Shown here in pieces: positions 15,706 to 25,500 of a DNA stretch of 64,000 nt. This DNA comes from an uncultured Candidatus Melainabacteria bacterium (GTDB taxonomy: Bacteria > Cyanobacteriota > Vampirovibrionia > Gastranaerophilales > Gastranaerophilaceae): NCBI GenBank assembly GCA_932182025.1, contig CAKNXK010000014.1, positions 1 to 64,000 of the forward strand, read 5' to 3'. Made by a program: the position numbers and the translations under genes. Under the pieces are notes generated by a model that worked only from the letters and a program-made list of their open reading frames with translations, was not told the origin of the DNA and searched no databases. The number at the start of each line of letters is the position of its first letter. Positions within the stretch are counted from its first letter, which is position 1.

Positions 15706-15840
15706 ACAAAGGGAATTACAAAAAACAAGTTAAAAGTCAAAACGTTAGACTTGAAACTTATATAAAAGCTCTTTTTATACTCTCTCTTAATATCCTCGTG
15801 TTTATTTAATGTTTGCTAAGAAACCTTAGCAAACTTTTTC
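15703..15840 (+). ncRNA. Candidate small RNA between gyrA and the SNF2 helicase gene
   Basis: The orphan promoter module ends at 15705 and a strong terminator ends at 15839, defining a transcript of about 135 nt on the plus strand. It has no ATG before the terminator except TAATG at the hairpin, and no Shine-Dalgarno with a following frame; the only GTG is followed by two codons and a stop. Both flanking genes are on the other strand. In the rest of the 442-bp gap, the gyrA promoter lies at about 15510-15560 and I see nothing in 15841-15943. Confidence 0.5.
15811..15839 (+). terminator. Terminator of the candidate small RNA
   Basis: A perfect 10-bp stem GTTTGCTAAG (15811-15820)/CTTAGCAAAC (15825-15834) with an AAAC loop is followed by TTTTT. 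On the minus strand no T tract follows, so it is directional. Confidence 0.85.
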
Positions 15841-15943
15841 TTTTGCTATGCAAGTAGAAATGGGCCGGACGACAATCTGCGTAAGTACTGTTTCTAAGTA
15901 TAAACTCTGCTGTGGTGCCACAAATTGGTTTGAGTGGGTGGAT

Positions 15944-18900
15944 TTAGTCAACAGAGAATATTTCTTTGATGTCTTCCATTGTAAGTGATTTCGTAATGTT
16001 TCTATCGATAGAAACTACGCTGTCAACAAGGTCACGCTTACGTCCTTTAATTTTTTGTATCTTTTCTTCAACCGTGTTCTTTGTAATAAGTCTGTAAACA
16101 AATACTTTCTTAGTTTGACCAATACGGTAAGCTCTGTCTGTAGCCTGATCTTCAACCGCAGGATTCCACCATGGGTCGTAATGAATAACGTAATCAGCAC
16201 CTGTTAAGTTCAAACCTGTACCGCCGGCTTTCAAACTGATTAAGAAAATCGGAATATTAGGGTTATTATTAAAGTTTTCAACCGCTTTTTGTCTGTCTTT
16301 TGTCTTACCGGTCAAGTATTCATAAGGAATTCCCGAGCGTTCTAACCAGCCTTTAATAATATCTAACATATCAACAAACTGGCTGAACAACAGAACTCTG
16401 TGTTTTTCTTGAATAATTTGTTCAAGCATACTCTTAAGGTATTCAAATTTACCGGACTGAATAACCCCTTTAACATGTTCTTTATCATAAAGTTTAGGGT
16501 GACAGCAAATTTGACGTAATCTAAGAAGTGCTGAGAATATTGACATTCTGCTCTTTTCAAGACCGTTAAGTTCAATACTTTTGAATAGCTCTTCTTTTGT
16601 ACTGTCAAGAACTTCAAGATAGAAATCTCTTTGCTCATCAGTAAGTTCACAATATGCCATGTTTTCAACTTTATCCGGCAAGTCTTTTGCTACATCTCGT
16701 TTCATACGTCTTAATATGAATGGGAAGATTTGGAGTTTTAAACGTTTTTCAACAGTCTTATCCTGTCTTTCCATAATCGGTGTAACATATCTAAAATTAA
16801 ACTCTGCAACATTGAACAAGAAGCCTGGCATTAAGAAATCAAATACTGACCATAATTCTTCCAGTTTGTTTTCAATCGGTGTACCGGAAAGAGCCAATCT
16901 ATGATCTGCAATAAGCTCTTTTACTGATTGTGCAGTCTGTGAAATTGCGTTTTTAATATTTTGTGATTCATCCAGAATAATATATCTGAACTTATATTTT
17001 TTAAGTTTTGCAATATCACGTCTAACAAGAGCATAGCTTGTAATAACAATATCATAATTAGGAATTTCTTTAAAAAGAGTTTTCCTTTCAGTCCCTGATA
17101 GCTTTAAACAAGATAATTCAGGAGTGAACTTCTGAATTTCAGCTTCCCAGTTGAATACAACGGTAGTCGGAGCAATAACCAATGTTGGCATTGGACCGTC
17201 AACTTCTTTAGCTTTTTGCAAAAGAGTAAGTGCCTGTAATGTTTTACCAAGACCCATATCATCTGCAAGAATGCCGTTTAAGCCATACTGATACATAAAC
17301 CACAGCCAGCTGAAACCTTTAATCTGGTATTCACGAAACTCTGCATTAACTCCTTTTGGTAATTCAACACCCTCTGAAGTTGTAGAAAATGTAGAAATTT
17401 GTTCCCAGAATTTTTGGAACTTAGGACTCAAAACAAGTTCAAATCCCTGGTTTTGTAATTCTGTAATCAAGCCTACGCGGTATGTTTTAACCAAAAACTT
17501 GTTTTCATCGTTTCTGTAAGCATCAAACGAGTTAAAAGAACGCATTACTTGATAAATATTTTGAGCAGGATATTCAACAAAGCCTAAGCTTCTTACACGA
17601 GCGTATTTTTCACCACTCTGAATTGTGTTATAAATGTCATCAAAGTCTATGATTTCATCTCCAACCTGTCCATAAAGCTGAATTTCCATACTATCGATAG
17701 ATTCTTCGGAGAAATCTACTTTTGCACACATTTTAAACGGTTCCGGTACAAGTTTGAAGAAGTTCATATCATCACGCTCTTCAAATACCCAGCCTTCGCC
17801 TGCCTGCTGTTTATAATAGTTATAAAAATCAATCGCGGTTTCTTTTTCCAAAGCCAGATTATTTGTCTGCATAGGTACAAACTTACATGCAAGAAGCATA
17901 TTGTATGCCATTTGTTCATGTTGATAGTCTCGTTTAATCCAGTAAACAAGGTCTTGCTCTTTGCTTTTTACTGACAAATATGGTGATTTATCATGGCTTT
18001 TAGAGTAAGGAACCCTCATGCCTGAATAGTCGAATTCTAATGAAGCTTTTAGTGACTGGTCATAGTCAATCCCAAGTGTAACAATATTAACAGGTGCTTT
18101 GTGTTCCATTAATAATTTGCTTATATTTTCAGCAATTGTTACATTCATAATTTCTTGTAAATGCGGCAATTCCTCATATACAAATTTACCGCCATCTGCA
18201 TCCTTAAGGTCTGTAAATGTTGATTTAATAATGCTTTGCGGAAGCTCATTCATTGCAACATTAATTGGGAAAATAATATTTCTATAACGTCCCCATTTAA
18301 TTTGTCTAGAGAAATATTTGATTTCTTCAAACGGGTAAATACAATCTTTATCAGGTCTTGTCCAAAATAGCTCAAGAACAATGTTAGTTCCGCCGTTAAC
18401 ATTAGTAGTTGAAACATCAAGATTCAAAGACCATTCATTATTGGTGAACATAATACGTTCTTTTGTTTTTTCGTCCAAAACTTCTTCAAGTTCAGCCATT
18501 AATGGAAATACAGGTGCAAATTTCGTGATAGGAATATCATACCAACCGGCTTTCTTATCTTGTTTTGAAATTTTTAATAAAGTTTGGAATAAGTTTAATT
18601 CTGCTTTTTGTACTTCATTCAACTGAAAATCAGGATTAAGCTTTTGTACTTCAATTAATGCTCTTAGAATTGTTTCAAGCGAACGTACAATTTTGTTTGT
18701 AGCTCTGTCCCTAACTAGAATTGAGAAGAAATTCTGTCTTCTTTTCGGATTAAAATGGAATATATAATTCCCCTTAGTTTTTTCAATTGCAGGAGCAGCA
18801 ATATCACTTAAATCCGGCTGGATATCATGTTTTTCCATTAGCCAGTTGTCATAAGCTCCTGTTTCAATAGCCTTAAGTGCAACTGCAACCGAGTGCTTAC

Positions 18901-19132
18901 ACCATTCTTCTTTAAGCGGGCAATTACATCTTGCCTCAACCTTGTTTTTCTTGAAAATAAGGTCAGTTACATAAAAATCTTGATAATTCCCTTTTACTTT
19001 ACCTTTAAAAAAGTTTTTCTCAGGTTCAGCTTCAAGTAATAAACCTTTTTGATACAACTCATAACCGCGTCTCCAGCTGCCGGAGCTCGCATTTTTCTTT
19101 AAATAATCGTAATTAAACTTATATTCACTCAT
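15944..19132 (-). CDS. SWIM zinc-finger / SNF2-family helicase-like ATPase
   Basis: A DNA-dependent ATPase of the Swi2/Snf2 (HepA/RapA-like) group; such proteins remodel protein-DNA or RNA polymerase-DNA complexes. The N-terminal SWIM finger has CNC then CKH around residues 70-85. A long middle region precedes the helicase core: Walker A ADDMGLGKT, the DESQ box (ILDESQNIK), SGTPIENK, and C-terminal motifs V and VI (AGGTGLNL, DQATDRAYRIGQ). At 1062 residues it is typical of SWIM-SNF2 proteins. AAGGAT lies somewhat far upstream of the ATG. It is a single-gene unit with no restriction or defence genes beside it, so I do not call it a defence protein. Confidence 0.88.
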   Translation of the reverse strand: MSEYKFNYDYLKKNASSGSWRRGYELYQKGLLLEAEPEKNFFKGKVKGNYQDFYVTDLIFKKNKVEARCNCPLKEEWCKHSVAVALKAIETGAYDNWLMEKHDIQPDLSDIAAPAIEKTKGNYIFHFNPKRRQNFFSILVRDRATNKIVRSLETILRALIEVQKLNPDFQLNEVQKAELNLFQTLLKISKQDKKAGWYDIPITKFAPVFPLMAELEEVLDEKTKERIMFTNNEWSLNLDVSTTNVNGGTNIVLELFWTRPDKDCIYPFEEIKYFSRQIKWGRYRNIIFPINVAMNELPQSIIKSTFTDLKDADGGKFVYEELPHLQEIMNVTIAENISKLLMEHKAPVNIVTLGIDYDQSLKASLEFDYSGMRVPYSKSHDKSPYLSVKSKEQDLVYWIKRDYQHEQMAYNMLLACKFVPMQTNNLALEKETAIDFYNYYKQQAGEGWVFEERDDMNFFKLVPEPFKMCAKVDFSEESIDSMEIQLYGQVGDEIIDFDDIYNTIQSGEKYARVRSLGFVEYPAQNIYQVMRSFNSFDAYRNDENKFLVKTYRVGLITELQNQGFELVLSPKFQKFWEQISTFSTTSEGVELPKGVNAEFREYQIKGFSWLWFMYQYGLNGILADDMGLGKTLQALTLLQKAKEVDGPMPTLVIAPTTVVFNWEAEIQKFTPELSCLKLSGTERKTLFKEIPNYDIVITSYALVRRDIAKLKKYKFRYIILDESQNIKNAISQTAQSVKELIADHRLALSGTPIENKLEELWSVFDFLMPGFLFNVAEFNFRYVTPIMERQDKTVEKRLKLQIFPFILRRMKRDVAKDLPDKVENMAYCELTDEQRDFYLEVLDSTKEELFKSIELNGLEKSRMSIFSALLRLRQICCHPKLYDKEHVKGVIQSGKFEYLKSMLEQIIQEKHRVLLFSQFVDMLDIIKGWLERSGIPYEYLTGKTKDRQKAVENFNNNPNIPIFLISLKAGGTGLNLTGADYVIHYDPWWNPAVEDQATDRAYRIGQTKKVFVYRLITKNTVEEKIQKIKGRKRDLVDSVVSIDRNITKSLTMEDIKEIFSVD

Positions 19133-19266
19133 TAGTGAAACACTATCCTTTTTAACGGGTTTAACAATATAAAAACAGCAAGAAAAAGAACTCTATAAAT
19201 CCCTTCCTCAGCTATTAAAACCATTATTGCATAGTTCTTTTTTTTAAGCAAGCGTTAATATTTCTT

Positions 19267-19326
19267 AACAATTTACAACAAAAAAGGCAATTTTTTAAAA
19301 GTAATAAACTTTATATATACATAAGG
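19267..19326 (+). promoter_or_regulatory. Lineage promoter module, copy 2
   Basis: It is homologous to 15646-15705 over 60 ungapped positions (45 identical). The core ACTTTATATATACATAAG is at 19308-19325, 23 bp before the start codon at 19349. Two AACA units 10 bp apart (19267 and 19277) sit at its 5' end, in the place of the TGTAAC repeats of the other copies. Confidence 0.55.
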
Positions 19327-19348
19327 CAGATTTAATAAGGAGCTTCGC

Positions 19349-19552
19349 ATGAACGAACAAGAACTATACGCTACTATGTCAGTTATTCCGGATCCTATAA
19401 AGAACGTATATAAACTTGATACAAGACAAGATGTTGAAGAAATCCAACGTATCTGTAGAATATTTGCTATTTCAGAACAGCAAGGTAATAAACACAAAAT
19501 GTTGTCAATTAAGAATTTAGCAACATTTAGATTGGTCTTAAGTAATAATTAA
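19349..19552 (+). CDS. Small protein of unknown function (67 aa)
   Basis: It begins MNEQELYATMSVIPDPIKN and is predicted helical and soluble, without signal peptide or membrane segment. AAGGAG 8 nt before the ATG and the promoter module directly upstream make it a convincing gene. A bidirectional terminator follows. I do not recognise the family. Confidence 0.7.
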   Translation: MNEQELYATMSVIPDPIKNVYKLDTRQDVEEIQRICRIFAISEQQGNKHKMLSIKNLATFRLVLSNN

Positions 19553-19555
19553 TAA

Positions 19556-19581
19556 AAAAAAGACGCTTATGCGTCTTTTTT
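19556..19581. terminator. Bidirectional terminator between convergent genes
   Basis: AAAAAAGACGC (19556-19566) and GCGTCTTTTTT (19571-19581) form a perfect stem with loop TTAT. It overlaps the 3' end of the minus-strand gene. Confidence 0.9.
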
Positions 19582-20427
19582 ATTGTCTAATTTTGGTGCA
19601 ACAACTTTTCCAATAAGAACTTCTTCTACAAATCTGTCAATTGGTTTAATTGCAACTCCTAAAGCTAAAAATCCGCCAATAGTTTTGATAAATTTGCCTT
19701 TTAAAGTCTTTTTCTTAAGTTGATGTTGTAAAACACTTTTTACTGCAACATTCTCAGTTTGTCCGTTTTTTAAAGCCTGTTCATAGCTTAAATATGTGTT
19801 GCTGATTTTAAATTCATCGTTTGGACTTAATAAATCTTTGCGCAGTTTGATTAATTCTTTTATTGTTGTTTTTGCAAATTTATTTACATTTTCTTTGTTA
19901 TTAGAATATGCATGTTTAACCTGTTTTTTGTCTGATAAATCCATATTATTAGATACAGTATTCATAAATTCTTTTATGCATTCATCATCTTTACCTGCAT
20001 AGGCATGCATTTTACCATTTGCTACAAATTCTTGTGCAAGCTTATTTACATGTTCTTTTGTATTAATACTTATATTATCTTTTGTGCAAAGACCCAATAG
20101 CGAGAATAAATTTTGTCCTCCTTTTACTGCAACAATAGGAAGACATACGCTTGCTAACCCCTGAAATAGAGCCTGCTTTAGAGCTCTTCGTGAACTAGGG
20201 CTGTATTCAGTCTGATCATTTTTGTATTTATCATAAATATCTGCACCTATATATAATAAAGCAGGTGCCCAACTTAATGTTGCATAGTTGCCAATTAGTG
20301 GACGCATAGCTTCGCCTACTTCATTGGTAAATGCTGCTCCGCGCAAAGGCCAATTTAATAATGGGTCATTATATTCAGTGTGATTGTTTCGAAAACTATT
20401 GGAGTTAACGTTTATGGGCTTTATCAT
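19567..20427 (-). CDS. Lineage-type membrane protein, function unknown
   Basis: 286 residues. The polar N-terminus contains NSNSFRNNH. A moderately hydrophobic region covers about residues 30-65, with a stronger segment at 88-110 and another near 250-262. The middle is charged and helical. The RRALKQALFQGLASVCLP segment is typical of a recurrent Gastranaerophilales family by my recollection. The start ATG has a GGAG site about 8 nt upstream on the minus strand. It is divergent from the gene at 20585, with an HLR1-type site between them. No function can be assigned. Confidence 0.7.
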   Translation of the reverse strand: MIKPINVNSNSFRNNHTEYNDPLLNWPLRGAAFTNEVGEAMRPLIGNYATLSWAPALLYIGADIYDKYKNDQTEYSPSSRRALKQALFQGLASVCLPIVAVKGGQNLFSLLGLCTKDNISINTKEHVNKLAQEFVANGKMHAYAGKDDECIKEFMNTVSNNMDLSDKKQVKHAYSNNKENVNKFAKTTIKELIKLRKDLLSPNDEFKISNTYLSYEQALKNGQTENVAVKSVLQHQLKKKTLKGKFIKTIGGFLALGVAIKPIDRFVEEVLIGKVVAPKLDNKKDA

Positions 20428-20489
20428 GTGTAAAATCTTCTCCAGAGTATATATTGTACAATATAAATGAGTATATTTAAAGTGCTATT

Positions 20490-20507
20490 TTTGTAAAGAA
20501 ATGTAAC
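20490..20507 (-). promoter_or_regulatory. Exact HLR1 (RpaB-type) operator
   Basis: The minus strand reads GTTACATT-TC-TTTACAAA, an exact fit to the cyanobacterial HLR1 consensus (G/T)TTACA(T/A)(T/A)NN(G/T)TTACA(T/A)(T/A). It lies 78 bp upstream of the start at 20585 and 63 bp upstream of the divergent start at 20427. Confidence 0.6.
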
Positions 20508-20544
20508 AAAAAAAATAACTTGTGAAATTCAATAAAATTTATAT

Positions 20545-20562
20545 ACTTTATATCTATGTAAG
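20545..20562 (+). promoter_or_regulatory. Lineage promoter core, copy 3
   Basis: ACTTTATATCTATGTAAG matches the core of the modules at 15687-15704 and 19308-19325. It is 40 bp from the TGTAAC half-site, against 41 bp in the other two. Confidence 0.5.
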
Positions 20563-20584
20563 ATAAAACAAAAGGTATAAGAAG

Positions 20585-21022
20585 ATGGCAATCACAGCAA
20601 CAGCATTAGGAAGTTTATTAACTACTCAAGCAGATTACAACTATTATATTCAACAACAAATGTATTGGTCTAATAAGTATGAAGCTAATATGGCTAAGCT
20701 TGAAGAGCAAGTTAAATATGAAACCAAATGGGAAAGTGCTATGGATTCTGCCACTGATTCTTCAAGAACAAGAGAATTGAAAGCAAATGGCTTTACTGTT
20801 GGAGCGAATGATTATTCTGAAGCTACCGCAAGAAGATATGCAGATATTAAAGTTTCTCAATATGATGCAGAGTTATCATTGGAACTAGCAGATTTAGATA
20901 TTGAATACGATACTATGAAAACAATGTACGATACTTTAGTACAAGAACTTTCAGCTCAAAAAGACGCAGAAAAAACTCTTGTTGGTACTTGTGCTCAAGA
21001 TACAGGACTTTTAAATCAATAA
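20585..21022 (+). CDS. Coiled-coil-like small protein, function unknown
   Basis: 145 residues. The first 15 residues are mildly hydrophobic (MAITATALGSLLTTQADYN), and the rest is Tyr- and Glu-rich and strongly helical, with heptad-like stretches at about 28-50 and 85-135. No membrane anchor. An AAAGG site lies ahead of the ATG, and the promoter carries an exact HLR1 site. The Ala/Thr-rich N-terminus and helical body recall secreted filament or flagellar-type proteins, but that is only a resemblance. Confidence 0.7.
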   Translation: MAITATALGSLLTTQADYNYYIQQQMYWSNKYEANMAKLEEQVKYETKWESAMDSATDSSRTRELKANGFTVGANDYSEATARRYADIKVSQYDAELSLELADLDIEYDTMKTMYDTLVQELSAQKDAEKTLVGTCAQDTGLLNQ

Positions 21023-21036
21023 TAATTAAAATGGTT

Positions 21037-21858
21037 CTATTGATACACCTTCGATGCATTAAGCATAAGCGAAGCAATTGTCATAGGACCAACCCCTCCG
21101 GGGACCGGAGAAATAAAACCCGCAGACGGAGATACAACATCAAAGTCTACGTCTCCGGTAAGTTGACCGTTTTCGTTTTTGAAAATCCCGACGTCAACAA
21201 TAACAGAATTTTTTTTAACCATCTTACATCTTACAATCTTTTTACCCACCGCAGATATGACAATATCGGCGGTTTTTATTTTGTCTTCAATGTTTTGTGT
21301 AAATGAGTGGCAGATTGTTACAGTGGCGTTGCGTTTTAGCAGCATTTGAGCCATTGGTTTTCCTACAATGTTAGAACGTCCGATAACAACAGCATCAGCT
21401 CCTTTTATAGGTATATTATATTCATCAAGAAGCATTATTATGCCTTGTGGTGTTGCCGGATAGAAATATGGTTCTAAACCAATGGCAAGACGTCCTACAT
21501 TTTCCGGATTGAACCCATCGACATCCTTCTTTGGAGAAATAGCCGTTACTACTTTATTCTTATTGATATGTTCAGGTAAAGGAAGCTGAACAAGCATTCC
21601 TGTAACATCGCTATTATTATTTAGTTCTTCAATCTTGTCTAAAAGCTCTGCTTCGGTTGTTTCTTTAGGCAATTCAATTATAGTTGATTGGATTCCTACT
21701 TGAAGTGCTGCTTTCTGTTTATTTCTAACATATATTTTGCTTGCAGGGTTATCTCCTACCAATATAACCACAAGGTGAGGTTTTTTATCCAATGCAGAAA
21801 CTCTATCTTTTACCATATCAAGAATTTTTGCAGATGTTTGTTTGCCGTCTAAAATCAT
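21037..21858 (-). CDS. folD: Methylenetetrahydrofolate dehydrogenase/cyclohydrolase FolD
   Basis: Bifunctional enzyme interconverting methylene-, methenyl- and formyl-THF, supplying C1 units for purines. The catalytic Tyr/Lys pair is in SKIYVRNKQKA, followed by QLPLP, KDVDGFNP and the NADP-binding GRSNIVGKPMAQ. The C-terminal PGGVGPMTIA motif is intact and the length of 273 is normal. The start ATG overlaps the TGA of the upstream CooC-like gene (ATGA). It would process methylene-THF made by the glycine cleavage system at 29193-31915. Confidence 0.96.
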   Translation of the reverse strand: MILDGKQTSAKILDMVKDRVSALDKKPHLVVILVGDNPASKIYVRNKQKAALQVGIQSTIIELPKETTEAELLDKIEELNNNSDVTGMLVQLPLPEHINKNKVVTAISPKKDVDGFNPENVGRLAIGLEPYFYPATPQGIIMLLDEYNIPIKGADAVVIGRSNIVGKPMAQMLLKRNATVTICHSFTQNIEDKIKTADIVISAVGKKIVRCKMVKKNSVIVDVGIFKNENGQLTGDVDFDVVSPSAGFISPVPGGVGPMTIASLMLNASKVYQ

Positions 21859-22583
21859 TGTTCATTCTCCTGTGGTAAATTAAGTCTGAAATAAAAATGT
21901 TTAACAGCGTCTGCAATTACTTCCGGGTTGTTATCAAAAGGTATGGAGCCTATGATTTCAATATCAGATTCTTTTGCCAGTGAGTATATTTCAGTTAAGT
22001 CCGTATTTTCGGCTTTGTTAAGAATTACTCCCAGTTGTCCTCCTGCTGCGTATTTTGCAGAATATTCGCTAATTCTGCTTGCAAGTTTTATTGACTCCTT
22101 GGTCGGATTAGTTATTATTAAAGCTAAATCAATGTCTACGTCAAGAAGCTGATTTAGGTATTTTAAATCAAATTCGCAGTCAAAGATTACAAAATCATAT
22201 CTTTCGATAAATTTTTGCAAAGCAACATTGATTTGTTCTGTAATAGGGCATCTGCAATCTTTTGAACCTACTAGCCATGAAACAATTATATCAACGTTAT
22301 CCTCTATTGGTACAATAATGTCTTCCATTGCCCATTCAATATATTCCTGTTTTGTCATGTGCTGAGGAATACCGGTTTTATATTCATGTTTACCGCTTCT
22401 TATACCATAAATCGTATTTCTGATATCAAGTCCAAATGTATGTCCAAGTTCTCCGGTTAAATCATTATCAAAAAGCAAAATAGATTTTTCGGGAAAACGC
22501 TCTTTTAGAATATTTAAAAAAGCTTTTGTAATTGTTGTTTTTCCGCTTCCGCTTTTACCTGTAATTGCTATTTTAGTTGTCAT
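21855..22583 (-). CDS. CooC-like MinD-family ATPase with CxC motif
   Basis: P-loop ATPase of the CooC/MinD group. The deviant Walker A TGKSGSGKTT has both lysines (K10 and K15). A CxC pair at C110-R-C112 sits where CooC1 proteins carry the Ni/Zn-binding CxC at their dimer interface (established for Carboxydothermus CooC1). CooC inserts nickel into carbon monoxide dehydrogenase. No CODH or acetyl-CoA synthase gene is in this window, though folD overlaps it directly. Alternative: a generic MinD/Mrp-like maturation or partition ATPase. GGAG precedes the ATG and overlaps the stop of the upstream gene. Confidence 0.75.
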   Translation of the reverse strand: MTTKIAITGKSGSGKTTITKAFLNILKERFPEKSILLFDNDLTGELGHTFGLDIRNTIYGIRSGKHEYKTGIPQHMTKQEYIEWAMEDIIVPIEDNVDIIVSWLVGSKDCRCPITEQINVALQKFIERYDFVIFDCEFDLKYLNQLLDVDIDLALIITNPTKESIKLASRISEYSAKYAAGGQLGVILNKAENTDLTEIYSLAKESDIEIIGSIPFDNNPEVIADAVKHFYFRLNLPQENEQ

Positions 22584-22591
22584 TTAATCTC

Positions 22592-25500
22592 CTAGTAAGG
22601 TAATTCATCTACAAATGTAGGTACTTTTATATTTGTCATGGGTACATCTTTCTGTTTCAACGATTTCTGGCTGTAAGAAACCCAGTTGAAAGATTGTACA
22701 GAACTTGGTTTATCAATTATACCATTAATTATTGAACGAAACTCTTTTGTATTCTTAGAAGGCAATTGAGGTATTTTTTCAAAATCTTCCGGTACTATGT
22801 TATATTTTGGATCTTCTCCGGTAAGCATAACCATAAGTTTGTTAAGCGAGAAATCTCCAAAGGCGCCTAATCCGGACATAACTTCATCTGATAGTCTTCC
22901 AAGCACAACCATTTTAGCATAATCATTTGAAGGATTGTATTGTCCTTTAATAAATAATGCCATTAGAGGACCTTGTGACTGAAGCATTTTAATATTGGCA
23001 ATACCGTTTTCCATTTGAATTTCGCCTCGAAGATATTTAAATAAGCCGGTGTCTTTTAACGTAATTGCTTTTGTTACTACGCTTAAGGATGTTCTTAGCA
23101 TGTTATCTGCAACAATGTTTTGTGCATAAAGTAGATGCTCTAGTTTTCCTAATGTAGACATTCTTCCGTTTTGTACTATAAACTTTATATCACCATTAAG
23201 AGACTGTTTAGAGGTTAATTCTCCTTTTAAGTTTGTATCAAAATCCATAGTCCCGCTTATAGAATCTTTTCGTGTTGAAATAATATTAAAGATAGGTTCT
23301 GCACTTATTCCTCTTGCCATAATCTGGGAATTAAAATGTTCATCTCTCATATCGTATTCAACAGAGCCGGACATTTTTCCGTTAAAAAGCTCTGATGAGA
23401 TATTCTTGATTGTAAGAACATTGTTTTTGAGTTTTAAATCTCCTGAAAAAGCTGAAATATATAGCGGAGAACCATAAATATTGGCAAGAATTCTTTCAGA
23501 GAAGAACTTACCGTCATTAATGGTTAACGGATAAACTTTTAATAACGGATTATCTTTGTACATTAATAAAGTATCTGTATTAAGGTACTTAGACTTAATA
23601 TTAATATTTTTGATTGTAACCGCTTCTGATATGTCTGTTAAAGCAGTTGCATTTACTGACATTGAAGAGTCTGCAATTTTTACATTTGGAGCATTAAGTA
23701 TTACGATATTTTTATTGAAATCCAATACGCCATTGCTTAATGACAATTGCATTGACTGGTTAAAAAGATTTTGTAACGCTAATTGCCCGACAATATCAGG
23801 TTTGTTCATTTTACCGTTTATAAATAAATCACCTTTAATTTGTGCAAGAGTATCATATAATTTTAAGTTTAACTGCTGTGGGAAAAATACTCGAATATTC
23901 TTCATTACAGGATTCTTTAAATCTTCAACCGCTCCTGTAATAATTATACGTTTTTGCCCTTTTAAATTAGACTTAAAATCATCTGAGAAAGTGCCATTAA
24001 AAGATACAATACTTAAATCTTCTAACTTTAGAGTATTTTTATCTATTTTAGAAGAGAAGTTAATTATAGCAGGTTCGTCCAAAACGGCAGTGTTTTCTAA
24101 TAAAATTTGTGAAAGGATGTTTTGAATAGATTTATTGCCGTTAAATGTAATTTTAAACGGATATCTGGCTGAATATGATTTTAACGCTTTTATATCCTTA
24201 GAATTGATAAATCCTTTAACAGAAGTGTTAAAGCTCAAATCATTTGTATTATAGTTTGTTACTTCTGTTTTTAGAGTAAATTTAGAATTAGGCATAAAAA
24301 TGCTTGTTTCTGGAACTCTTATACTGTCACGTTCAATAAATAACTTGAGAGATGGAACTTTAATAGGCTCTGTTTCTTTTGTTTTACATAAAATATTATT
24401 AATGTAAGCAGTGTTACTTTTATTAGTATCAATTTTTATAGAATCAACCGCCAAATCTGCATTTTTATTAACTATCTTTAGATTTTCTATCTGCAAATTT
24501 TCTTTGTGAGTAATATTATCTAATGTGCCTGAAATATTTGCAACAAGTGAAGCTATACCGTTTTTAACTCCAAATGTAGTCGGACATAAGTGATTTAATT
24601 CCACTTTGTTCATCAATAATTCAACATCAATATTTTTATTTATGCTTCCTTTTGCCATTATTGGAGCATTATTTACGTATCCAACCGCTTTAACAATGTT
24701 TACTGCATTATTTGAGAAGTCAATATCTGAATTTATGTTTTCAATTTTTACGCCATTAGCTTTTATGTTTGCATTTGAAATCTTCATAAAGCCGTTAGAT
24801 TTTATTTTGTTTAAATCACCTTTTAGTGTAAAATTAGCATTTAAAGTTCCGTTTACACTATTAATTTGTTTTAATCCTGAAAAATCTGCAAGAATTTTAA
24901 CTTTTTGATATAAGTCATTCAGGTTAATTTCGTCTGTTTTAACCTTTAAATCCAAAACCGGTTTTTTTGTGTTGTTTACCATTCCTTCTATATAAACTTT
25001 TTTATTTGCAGATGTATAAATGTTTGAAAGAATACTTGCCTTATCTCCCCAAAGAGTTAAATAAACAAAGCTTTTTGGGTCTTTTTTGTTTGGGTCCAGC
25101 ACAGAAATATTATCAATATTAATAAAACCAGATGCTTGTATTGTGTCATTTACCTTATATAACTTTAAATCAGTGATAATATCTGAATGAAAATCAAGTT
25201 CTTTTATTTGTTCAATAAATTCTTGAAGTCCTTCTGCTTTGATATTTTTCGGGCGGTCAAGTTTTGGAGTTACAGATAAATCATAAGCAATATATTGTTT
25301 ATTATCAATGCTGAAATTTCCTATAGTGTTAATTCTAAAATTCTCACAATTCGGGATTTTATTGAGTTCTAAAGCTTGACCTGATAATGTGTAATTATCA
25401 TTATTTTCTTTGTTTTTATAAGTAATAGTATAATTTTTTAGGTGAATACTAGGAGTTTCTCCAATATCTTTTAACTGTATTCGCGTTAGTAACTCAGGCA

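Noticed and set aside
15944..19132. SNF2 helicase as part of a defence system (DISARM or similar)
   Set aside because: It is a single gene with an N-terminal SWIM finger, typical of chromosomal SWIM-SNF2 proteins, with no methyltransferase, nuclease or DUF1998 neighbour.
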